Source: JBIOJB01 sp044450465
GTDB lineage: Bacteria > Chloroflexota > Dormibacteria > Dormibacterales > Dormibacteraceae
NCBI GenBank assembly: GCA_044450465.1
Contig: JBIOJB010000134.1
Span: 1-6,135 of the forward strand
DNA: 6,135 nucleotides
Direction of reading: 5' to 3'
A model generated the notes under the pieces. It was not told the origin of the DNA. It saw only the letters and a program-made list of their open reading frames with translations, and made no database searches. Below are positions 1 to 5,492 of the stretch, piece by piece (position 1 is the stretch's first letter; each line of letters starts with the position of its first letter). The position numbers were made by a program, and so were the translations under genes.

Positions 1-13
1 ACGGAAATGCCAG

Positions 14-34
14 GGGCGGCGCTGCGCGGCGCCC
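14..34. repeat. GC-rich hairpin in the leader
   Basis: GGGCG (14-18) plus GCG (19-21) pair with CGC (25-27) and CGCCC (30-34), leaving a CTG loop and a GG bulge. There is no T-run after it on either strand, so it is not an evident intrinsic terminator. Its role is unknown. Confidence 0.4.
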
Positions 35-54
35 GTGGCACCCTGCGGGCTCAT

Positions 55-66
55 CCGCCTAGGCGG
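55..66. repeat. Perfect 12-bp palindrome CCGCCTAGGCGG
   Basis: CCGCCT (55-60) is followed directly by its reverse complement AGGCGG (61-66). It lies about 135 bases ahead of the first transporter gene, so it could be an operator half-site pair or part of an intergenic repeat. In GC-rich DNA a 12-bp palindrome can occur by chance, so its function is uncertain. Confidence 0.4.
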
Positions 67-183
67 CCGATCTCTGCGTTGCCGGCTGCGCTACTCGCTT
101 ACAGGTCTTCCGACATGCGCGCTGCGTTGCTCGCCGGCGCCTTGATCTCGGCCGCCGATGCGGCGATTTTCCGCCGAACCTCC

Positions 184-192
184 GGAGCAGGA
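184..192 (+). promoter_or_regulatory. Ribosome binding site of the livH-like gene
   Basis: GGAG (184-187) and AGGA (189-192) form a purine-rich Shine-Dalgarno region, with AGGA ending 9 bases before the ATG at 202. This supports 202 as the start of the first operon gene. GGAG lies in the small palindrome CTCCGGAG (180-187). Confidence 0.65.
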
Positions 193-201
193 CACTAGCG
201 C

Positions 202-1098
202 ATGGCCGCGTTCGCCGCGTACACGATCATCGGGTTGAGCCTCGGCGCCGTCTTCTCGCTGGCGGCGCTCGGCATCGTCCTGATCTACCGCACAACCGGC
301 GTTCTGAACTTCGCCCACGGTGCGATGGGCATGTTCTCCACGTTCGTTGCGTGGCAGTTCTTCTACGGCTGGGCACATCCAGGCTGGCCGGGATGGCTGC
401 AGGTGGCAGTCGCGGTCGTCGCCGCGATCGTGTTTGCCGCGCTGCTTGGCCTCTTCCTCGAGCTGGCCGTGTTTCGCTGGGTGCGGACAAGGCCGCCGGT
501 GGTCAAGGCAGTCATCACGATCGGCGTTCTGCTCGCGCTCCAGTCGGCGGCATCGCTGATCTGGAAGAACAACGCCTACCACCTTCCCATCTACATCGTT
601 CCGCAGGGCTGGTCGCGGACGGTGGCCGGTGTTCCGATCAGCGCGAACGCTGTCCTGATCGTCGTGGTTGCCCTTGGACTGGCCGTGGGCCTGGCGGCAT
701 TTCTTCGCTACACCAGCTTCGGCCGCTCCATGCGCGCGGTATCAGACAGCCCGGTCTCGGCGTCGCTGTGGGGCGTGCCAGTCGGAAGGGTGGGCGCCGT
801 CAGCTGGATGCTCGGCAGCGTGATCGCAGCCGTGGCAGGAATCCTGATCACGCCCTTCATCAACTTCGACACCACGAGCCTGACGCTGCTGATCATCGAC
901 GCGCTGGCTGCGGCGCTGATCGGTGGCATGACCTCGCTGTCGCTCACCGTGCTCGGCGGATTCGCGCTCGGCCTGTTGGAGACGTATCCGACAATCTGGA
1001 TCCAGTCACTCGGCTTCCCGCGCCTGGTGGCACTGCTCGTGATCCTCGGGGTGCTGATCGTGCGCAACCCGCGTGGACTGAGGGTTGCCGCGCAATGA
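202..1098 (+). CDS. livH: Branched-chain amino acid-type ABC transporter permease, LivH-like
   Basis: This is one of the two inner-membrane channel subunits of a HAAT-family importer, the family that takes up leucine, isoleucine, valine and, in some members, urea or amides. At 298 residues it has the usual LivH length. The N-terminal block GLSLGAVFSLAALGIVLIYR followed by TGVLNFAHGAMGM is the family hallmark. About eight hydrophobic segments are visible, near residues 5-28, 65-91, 100-121, 146-170, 197-220, 227-262 (two) and 275-287. The cytoplasmic coupling loop that contacts the ATPase is FGRSMRAVSDSPVSASLWGV (from F173). The ATG at 202 follows a good ribosome binding site. The stop overlaps the start of the LivM-like gene as ATGA, so the two subunits are probably made in equal amounts. 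Substrate cannot be read from the permease alone, and a urea- or amide-type porter remains possible. Confidence 0.93.
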   Translation: MAAFAAYTIIGLSLGAVFSLAALGIVLIYRTTGVLNFAHGAMGMFSTFVAWQFFYGWAHPGWPGWLQVAVAVVAAIVFAALLGLFLELAVFRWVRTRPPVVKAVITIGVLLALQSAASLIWKNNAYHLPIYIVPQGWSRTVAGVPISANAVLIVVVALGLAVGLAAFLRYTSFGRSMRAVSDSPVSASLWGVPVGRVGAVSWMLGSVIAAVAGILITPFINFDTTSLTLLIIDALAAALIGGMTSLSLTVLGGFALGLLETYPTIWIQSLGFPRLVALLVILGVLIVRNPRGLRVAAQ

Positions 1099-2135
1099 CC
1101 TCACGATTGATGGTCCGCATCTGCCTGGCGCTGGTCGCCTTTGCGGTGCTGGCCCGGTTGCCGGTCGGCTTCGACGTCGGATTCCAGTTCGACGCGGCCC
1201 TGGCCGTCATCTGGGGATTCGGGCTGCTCAGCCTGGTCCTGCTCACCGGTTACGTCGGCCAGGTGTCGCTGTGCCAGGCGACGTTTTCCGGGGTCGGCGC
1301 CTACGCCGCGGGGATGATGTTCTCCACTTTTCACGTCGACTACGCGGTGGCGATCGCCGTCGGCGTTCTCGCGGCCTTCACGCTCGGCCTCGTCGTCGGT
1401 CTGCCCGCCCTCCGGCTCTACGGAATCACGCTGGCGATCGTGACGTTGGGCATCGCGCTCGTGTTCGACCGCTACGTTTTCCAGGACCACATCTTCGCGT
1501 GGTTCACAGGAGGCAGCGGGGGCTGGCGCGTCGACGGCGCAACGCTGTTCGGGCTGCGGATGGACTCGTCCCGCCACCTGCTCGCGGCCTATTTCGTCTT
1601 GCTCGCGCTCTTCTGCCTGGTCGGGCTTCTCATGGTGAACCTGCATGAGTCGGGTGCCGGCCGGCGCTTTCGAGCGGTCCGGGATTCAGAGCTCGCCGCC
1701 GCCACCGCGGGCGTCAACCTCACGCGCTACAAGCTGCTGGCCTTCGGCCTTTCGGCGGCGATCGCGGGGCTCGGCGGCTCGTTCTACCCGCTGGTCGCCG
1801 GCTCGGTGAGCCCGCAGCCCTTCTGGGTGTTCACCTCACTGCAGTTCGCCGCGATCGCGGTGCTGATGGGCGTGCGCTATGTGCCGGCCGCGGCCCTGGG
1901 CGGCGCCTTCATGTCGTTCGTGCCAGACGTCCTCACGCGTTTTGGGCACGGCACGCTGTTCAATCGCTACAGCTACGACATCTCCTGCGACTGGTTCCAG
2001 ATCGCAGTCGGCGTCCTGCTGATCGTCCAGCTGATCCTTCTTCCCGACGGTTTCTGGGGCGACCTTCGGGGCCGCGTGGTGCATGCGAGGTCGGCCGTGC
2101 GCCAACTTGCAAGCAGGAGGGTGAGAGTCGCATGA
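1095..2135 (+). CDS. livM: Branched-chain amino acid-type ABC transporter permease, LivM-like
   Basis: This is the second membrane subunit of the importer, 346 residues long, partner of the preceding LivH-like protein. The hallmark TGYVGQVSLCQATFSGVGAYAAG corresponds to the LivM consensus around GQxSLGxxAFxGxGAY, with Cys in place of the usual Gly after SL. The ATPase-coupling loop, about residues 187-225, reads GRRFRAVRDSELAAATAGVN followed by LTRYKLLAFGLSAAIAGLGG, a very clear match to the family. Hydrophobic helices fill the rest, and the C-terminus is a basic cytoplasmic tail (RGRVVHARSAVRQLASRRVRVA). The open frame extends upstream to 351, but that part overlaps livH in another frame and is not membrane-like. 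The ATG at 1095 gives the ATGA overlap and has TGAGGG at 1079-1084 as a ribosome binding site. The stop overlaps the ATPase gene in the same way. Confidence 0.93.
   Translation: MTSRLMVRICLALVAFAVLARLPVGFDVGFQFDAALAVIWGFGLLSLVLLTGYVGQVSLCQATFSGVGAYAAGMMFSTFHVDYAVAIAVGVLAAFTLGLVVGLPALRLYGITLAIVTLGIALVFDRYVFQDHIFAWFTGGSGGWRVDGATLFGLRMDSSRHLLAAYFVLLALFCLVGLLMVNLHESGAGRRFRAVRDSELAAATAGVNLTRYKLLAFGLSAAIAGLGGSFYPLVAGSVSPQPFWVFTSLQFAAIAVLMGVRYVPAAALGGAFMSFVPDVLTRFGHGTLFNRYSYDISCDWFQIAVGVLLIVQLILLPDGFWGDLRGRVVHARSAVRQLASRRVRVA
2115..2120 (+). promoter_or_regulatory. Strong ribosome binding site of the fused ATPase gene
   Basis: AGGAGG is a full consensus Shine-Dalgarno core, 11 bases before the ATG at 2132 and inside the end of the LivM-like gene. 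It supports 2132 rather than the second ATG at 2138, although 2138 would be slightly further from ideal spacing and cannot be excluded. Confidence 0.7.
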
Positions 2136-3832
2136 CGATGCTGCGCATCCGTGACATCACGGTGAGGTTTGGCGGCATCGTCGCGCTCGACGGCGTGTCG
2201 CTGGACCTCAACCGTGGCGAAATCCTCGGCCTCATCGGGCCCAACGGAGCCGGCAAGACCACGCTCTTCAACTGCGTCTCAGGCGTCATCGGCCCTGAGC
2301 GCGGCTCGATGTTCTTCGAAGGCCGCTCGCTGAAGCTTGCGCCGCCGCATGAGCGCGCTCGCATGGGAATCGCGCGCACGTTCCAGAACCTTCAGCTCTG
2401 GGGATCGATGACCGTCCGGGAGAACCTAATGGTCCCGATGGATGCTCTCGGCGGGCGCAACACCTTCAGCGACGCACTGCAACTCCCGTTCTCCGCTTAC
2501 GCCGAGCGCGCATCAGCCGAGCGCGCGAGGGCGATCCTGCATGTCCTCGACCTGGGGCGCTACGCCGGCACCCTCGCCGCCGACCTCCCGGCCGGCATAC
2601 AGCGGCGGGTCGAGATCGCCCGCGCGCTTGCCATGAAACCAAGCCTGCTGCTGCTGGACGAGCCCGCGGCCGGGCTCGACGGTCCGGAAACCTCGCGCCT
2701 GGCGGAGCTCTTGCAGGCGGTGCGTGAGCGGTTCCACGTCTCGATGCTGCTGGTCGACCACGACATGAGCCTTGTCATGCGCGTGTGCGACTACGTCTAT
2801 GTGCTCGACTTCGGAAAGGTCCTGGCCAAAGGGCGGCCGGCCGCGATTCGCGATGACCCGAAGGTGATCGCAGCCTACCTCGGAGAGGAGTCGAAGAAGC
2901 AGCCCGCCAGGTCTCGAGTCACCCGGACCGTCCCGCCTCGCGACGGTTCTCCGTTGCTCGAAGTCACTAAGCTCGCCGCGGGTTACGGCCACCTCGAAGT
3001 CATTCGCGACGTCAATCTCGTGGTTCGTTCAGGCGAGCTGGTCGCGTGCATCGGCGCCAATGGAGCAGGCAAGACCACGACGCTGCGAGCCATCTCGGGC
3101 ATGATCCGTCCACGCCGGGGACGTGTCATGTTCGGCGGCAAGGACGTCACCGGCAGCCCGCCCGAGGAGATCTCGCGCCTGGGCCTTGCCCACATTCCCG
3201 AAGGGCGTGGGCTCTTCCCCCGACTCAGCGTTGAGGACACGCTCCGTCTGGTTTCCAACAGCACCGGCCACCAGGTCGACCTCGCAGCTGCGTATGAGCA
3301 CTTCCCGAAGCTGCGTGAGCGACGCCGGCAGGCCGTGGGCACCCTCTCCGGCGGCGAGCAGCAGATGGTCGCGATGGCCAAAGCGATCCTTGCGCGGCCT
3401 CGGCTGGTGATGGTCGATGAGATGTCGCAGGGTCTCGCCCCGACTGTGGTGCAGCAGCTCTTCGAGGTCCTTCGTGTCTTCCGCGACGAGGGGATCGCGG
3501 TGCTTCTTGTGGAGCAGTTCGTCGAGGCGGCGCTCGACGTGGCAGACCGCGCGTATGTCTTCGGACACGGCTCCATCGGACACGAGGGTTCGGCGGCGGA
3601 GATTCGCGCCGACCGCAAGCTGGTGTCAGGTTCCTACCTGGGCACAGCGGTCGACGTTGGCGACGCGCATGCGGCCAACGGGAATGGGCGCCGGGTCGAC
3701 CCGGCGCTGATGGAGGTCGTGTCGGTGAAGGTGCCGGCGAGCCTCAAGCGCGCGCTCGAGGAGCGCGCCGAAACCGAAGACCGCTCCGCCGGAGCCGTCG
3801 TGATGGATCTGCTCGAGAAGGTGAAGCGATGA
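2132..3832 (+). CDS. livG-livF: Fused LivG-LivF ABC ATPase with C-terminal ribbon-helix-helix-like domain
   Basis: One chain of 566 residues carries both ATPases that power the importer, which are usually separate proteins of about 240-260 residues each. The LivG half (1-251) has Walker A GPNGAGKTT at 36-44, a signature segment LPAGIQRR at 152-159, Walker B LLLLDEP ending at 178 and the switch His in VDHD at 210. The LivF half (275-504) has Walker A GANGAGKTT at 308-316, a perfect LSGGEQQ signature at 405-411, Walker B VMVDEMSQGLAP at 426-437 and VEQ in place of a switch His, as is normal for LivF. A short polar linker (252-274) joins them. After a second linker (505-526), residues 527-566 (MEVVSVKVPASLKRALEERA and onward) fit a CopG/Arc-type ribbon-helix-helix: a strand with VSVKVP, helix A, then RSAGAVVMDLLEKV as helix B. 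The fold assignment is by motif only. Both ends overlap neighbouring genes by ATGA. Confidence 0.93.
   Translation: MTMLRIRDITVRFGGIVALDGVSLDLNRGEILGLIGPNGAGKTTLFNCVSGVIGPERGSMFFEGRSLKLAPPHERARMGIARTFQNLQLWGSMTVRENLMVPMDALGGRNTFSDALQLPFSAYAERASAERARAILHVLDLGRYAGTLAADLPAGIQRRVEIARALAMKPSLLLLDEPAAGLDGPETSRLAELLQAVRERFHVSMLLVDHDMSLVMRVCDYVYVLDFGKVLAKGRPAAIRDDPKVIAAYLGEESKKQPARSRVTRTVPPRDGSPLLEVTKLAAGYGHLEVIRDVNLVVRSGELVACIGANGAGKTTTLRAISGMIRPRRGRVMFGGKDVTGSPPEEISRLGLAHIPEGRGLFPRLSVEDTLRLVSNSTGHQVDLAAAYEHFPKLRERRRQAVGTLSGGEQQMVAMAKAILARPRLVMVDEMSQGLAPTVVQQLFEVLRVFRDEGIAVLLVEQFVEAALDVADRAYVFGHGSIGHEGSAAEIRADRKLVSGSYLGTAVDVGDAHAANGNGRRVDPALMEVVSVKVPASLKRALEERAETEDRSAGAVVMDLLEKVKR
3688..3707. repeat. 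Perfect 20-bp palindrome inside the ATPase gene
   Basis: GCGCCGGGTCGACCCGGCGC equals its own reverse complement over all 20 bases. In RNA it would form an 8-bp stem closed by a TCGA loop. It encodes part of the linker (about G519-A525) between the LivF half and the ribbon-helix-helix-like tail, and it ends 2 bases before the in-frame ATG at 3710 that begins the tail. It could be a protein-binding site, an RNA structure controlling the 3' part of the operon, or a scar of the fusion. Palindromes this long are not expected by chance in 6 kb, although Gly/Arg/Pro codon choice in GC-rich DNA raises the odds. Confidence 0.75.
3750..3768. repeat. 8-bp GC hairpin inside the ribbon-helix-helix coding segment
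   Basis: GCGCGCTC (3750-3757) and GAGCGCGC (3761-3768) are exact reverse complements around a GAG loop. It lies 43 bases after the 20-bp palindrome and about 60 bases before the start of the next gene. It encodes helix A residues (KRALEERA). It may be a by-product of Arg/Ala/Glu codons, or a second mRNA structure in the same region. Confidence 0.5.
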
Positions 3833-5232
3833 GGCGCATGTTCCTGGTGCTGAACGGCCTGTTCCTCGTCGTGGCATGCGTGGTGACCGTGCCGGCATGG
3901 GTTCTCGCCGACGTGCCGCCCAGCTACACCAGCTACGGCTACGCCACCGGCGTGCACGCCATCGCGGGAAGCGACGCGTTTCCGAACTTCCAGAACGGAG
4001 CGGTCAACAACCGGTATCCGCTGGCCGAGGTTCAGCAGGATGCGAGTCCTTCATCCACCGCCCTGGCGACCTACTCCGACAGCGGCCCGGCGTCCGCCAC
4101 GGTCGGTTCTCAGTACAACCAGAGCTGCAGCACCGGGAGCTCGCCGCCACCGCCGCAGATCTGTCAGAACCCCAACAACCAGGTGCCGTACGCGAGGGCG
4201 ATGTACCCGGGGGGCCCGCCCCATTCCCACATCGACTCGTGCAACGGACAGAGCTCGTGCCCGGACGGCAGCTCACGTGCCGACAGTGACGCGACCCAGC
4301 TGGGCGCCAGCGCTTCGGGCTATTACGCCGGCGGCGGCACCCAGCCGTTCAGCGGAGCGTCCGGGCTGACACAGACAGTGGTCAGCTCCGACGCCAGCCT
4401 CACGACGATCACGCATTCGGAGGTCCAGAGCTTCGCGATCGGCAACGTGCGTGTGAGCAAGGTGGTGGTCGACGTGACGGCCACGAGCACGGTTTCGGGC
4501 GCGAGCGGCGACGCGCACGTCACAGCCGGCCGGGTGACTGCGAACGGGCAGCCTGTCGCAGTGACCGACCAGGGAGTCACGATCCAGGACCAGCAACCCG
4601 TTCCGTGCACATCGGTGCCCAAACCACCTCCTCCCCCGAGCGCGCCATCGCCACCGCCTCCTCCCTCTGCTCCACCCCTAGGGCTGCCGCCGCTGGGCGG
4701 CTCCTCAGGCGGCGGATCGACCGGCGGATCGCCGGGAGGGTCATCCGGTGGCGGCTCCACCAGTGCGAGCTGCGTGCCCGGGGTCGACATCACATACATC
4801 AAGATCTTCACGGTCCAGCCGACCAAGACCTTCGACGGCGGTCACGCGACCATCTGGGCGACCGGGCTGCACATCCTGGTCACCCATCCCACGCCCGGGT
4901 CAGGGGTACCTATGCAGAGCACCGAATACGTGCTCGGTGAAGGCTTTGCGGACACCCAGGCCGGATCTGGCAGCGCGTTTGGTTTTGGCGGGTTCGGCGG
5001 GTTCGGCGGGTTCGGTGGATTTGGCGGCTTTGGCGGGTTCGACCAGAACGGGCTGGGATCGGGCGCCGGGTCGGGCGGCAGCAACCTCGGCGCAGTGCTC
5101 GTCGCCAACCGGCTGCCGCTGGCCCTCATGTTCCTGACCCTGGAAGCACTGATCCTCGGGGCTGCTGCCGCCTGGGTTTGGGCGCGCAACACTCCGGTGG
5201 AAAAGGTCCCGGACGAGGTCCTGGTTCCATGA
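3829..5232 (+). CDS. Secreted, C-terminally membrane-anchored protein with Pro-rich, Gly/Ser-rich and FGG-repeat segments
   Basis: I do not recognise a named family with confidence. The 467-residue chain starts with a signal peptide: RR at 2-3, a hydrophobic core at 5-23 and a likely signal peptidase I site after VLA at residue 27. A polar, Ser/Thr/Asn-rich exterior part follows. Residues 190-256 look beta-rich (VRVSKVVVDVTATSTVSG, then VTANGQPVAVTDQGVTI), and a second beta-like part (319-378) follows a low-complexity insert. The insert is PPPPPSAPS/PPPPPSAPP (266-283) followed by Gly/Ser linker (290-314), flanked by C260 and C315. An (FGG)6F repeat spans 386-404. One hydrophobic helix (about 429-451) then WARN and a short acidic tail suggest an anchor with the C-terminus inside. 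Four more Cys (100, 112, 138, 144) allow disulfides. The split beta pattern loosely resembles large actinobacterial 'choice-of-anchor' surface proteins; this is a memory-based impression. ATGA overlaps on both sides place it in the transporter operon, preceded by AAGG at 3818-3821. Confidence 0.85.
   Translation: MRRMFLVLNGLFLVVACVVTVPAWVLADVPPSYTSYGYATGVHAIAGSDAFPNFQNGAVNNRYPLAEVQQDASPSSTALATYSDSGPASATVGSQYNQSCSTGSSPPPPQICQNPNNQVPYARAMYPGGPPHSHIDSCNGQSSCPDGSSRADSDATQLGASASGYYAGGGTQPFSGASGLTQTVVSSDASLTTITHSEVQSFAIGNVRVSKVVVDVTATSTVSGASGDAHVTAGRVTANGQPVAVTDQGVTIQDQQPVPCTSVPKPPPPPSAPSPPPPPSAPPLGLPPLGGSSGGGSTGGSPGGSSGGGSTSASCVPGVDITYIKIFTVQPTKTFDGGHATIWATGLHILVTHPTPGSGVPMQSTEYVLGEGFADTQAGSGSAFGFGGFGGFGGFGGFGGFGGFDQNGLGSGAGSGGSNLGAVLVANRLPLALMFLTLEALILGAAAAWVWARNTPVEKVPDEVLVP
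4624..4677 (+). repeat. Two tandem copies of a 9-residue Pro-rich unit
   Basis: Two 27-base units encode PPPPPSAPS and PPPPPSAPP. The DNA copies have diverged at synonymous positions, so selection on the protein is more likely than recent duplication. They form a stiff spacer ahead of the Gly/Ser linker of the surface protein. Confidence 0.7.
4987..5040 (+). repeat. Six tandem copies of a 9-base repeat encoding GGF
   Basis: The unit GGCGGGTTC is repeated exactly three times (4987-5013), followed by GGTGGATTT, GGCGGCTTT and GGCGGGTTC again. Together with the preceding F386 it encodes (FGG)6F just outside the membrane anchor. Three identical copies suggest recent expansion by slippage or recombination. 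A 9-base unit keeps the frame, so copy number can vary between strains without breaking the gene. Confidence 0.85.
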
Positions 5233-5492
5233 TCGCGTTGAAGGCCCTGCGCCGGACACGGCCAACGTCCGTGCGCGCCTACTGCGAGCTCGACCGCTGG
5301 TCGTTCGACCCCCGCTACACACAGGGTCGGTGCCCGATCTGCGGTTGGGCCCCGAAGGGCGCCCCTGCCTACCCACGCTGGTTGATGCTGGCGAACCGCA
5401 TCGACTGGGAGCTGTTCGGCTTGCTCCTGCTCGTTGACGTCCTCGTCCTCCTGGGCCTGGTGGTCGCCCGCGCAGCCGGCCTCATCCGCTGA
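5229..5492 (+). CDS. Small membrane protein with CPIC zinc-ribbon-like motif
   Basis: This 87-residue protein is not one I recognise. The N-terminal part is basic (KALRRTRPTSVR) and contains C19-E-L-D22 and, after 12 residues, C35-P-I-C38-G-W. The pair resembles one half of a zinc ribbon plus a reduced first knuckle, with only three Cys and an Asp as possible fourth ligand. A single strongly hydrophobic helix (about 62-80) follows, then a short RAAGLIR end. The positive residues make a cytoplasmic N-terminus plausible. The frame is open further upstream to 5178, but the ATG at 5229 gives the same ATGA overlap as every other junction in the operon and has GAGG at 5215-5218 ten bases ahead. It is the last gene before the terminator. 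A role in membrane-linked assembly or regulation of the preceding surface protein is only a guess from position. Confidence 0.75.
   Translation: MIALKALRRTRPTSVRAYCELDRWSFDPRYTQGRCPICGWAPKGAPAYPRWLMLANRIDWELFGLLLLVDVLVLLGLVVARAAGLIR

Larger units (their letters stand above)
1..201. other. Non-coding, repeat-like leader upstream of the transporter operon
   Basis: No convincing gene is seen here. The only plus-strand open frame (7-198, 63 codons) is Ala/Arg-rich, has no ribosome binding site and resembles no family I know. The stretch contains an imperfect 14-base direct repeat (85-98 and 121-134, 12 of 14 identical), a second echo of CTGCGTTGC (74-82 and 122-130), a GC hairpin (14-34) and a perfect 12-bp palindrome (55-66). 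On the minus strand, one frame between about 197 and the TAA at 101-99 reads ...EIKAPASNAARMSEDL-stop. It looks like a protein tail but has an in-frame stop just upstream and no start. I infer an intergenic repeat element or gene remnant that also carries the operon's leader. No clear promoter can be named. Confidence 0.45.

Noticed and set aside
142..170. Possible promoter TTGATC, 17 bases, GATTTT
   Set aside because: Only 4 of 6 and 3 of 6 consensus matches, inside repeat-like sequence. This is too weak to call in GC-rich DNA.
7..198. Plus-strand open frame of 63 codons in the leader
   Set aside because: It has no ribosome binding site, a biased Ala/Arg composition and no family resemblance, and it lies over repeats and a palindrome.
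91..582. Minus-strand open frame of 163 codons opposite livH
   Set aside because: It is almost entirely antisense to a clear LivH gene. The translation is rich in Arg, Asp, His and Glu, typical of an antisense frame in GC-rich DNA.
351..1094. N-terminal extension of the LivM frame back to 351
   Set aside because: It overlaps livH in another frame and encodes hydrophilic Arg/Gly-rich sequence. The true start at 1095 has the ATGA overlap and begins with a membrane helix.
2833..2844. 12-bp palindrome GCGGCCGGCCGC in the LivG half
   Set aside because: It consists only of G and C and arises from Arg-Pro-Ala-Ala codons. This is likely chance.
3710..3832. Separate small RHH gene or a frameshifted fusion
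   Set aside because: The frame from the LivF half is continuous with no stop, and no good Shine-Dalgarno precedes 3710. I annotate one fused protein, with internal initiation left as a possibility.
3829..3882. Lipoprotein signal (VVAC with Cys at residue 17) for the surface protein
   Set aside because: The residues after the Cys stay hydrophobic (VVTVPAWVLA) and a better signal peptidase I site (VLA, then D28) follows. A C-terminal anchor also makes a lipid anchor unnecessary. Not fully excluded.
4686..4701. 6-bp hairpin GCCGCC/GGCGGC in the Pro/Gly-coding part
   Set aside because: It is expected from Pro/Gly codon pairs and has no context suggesting a role.
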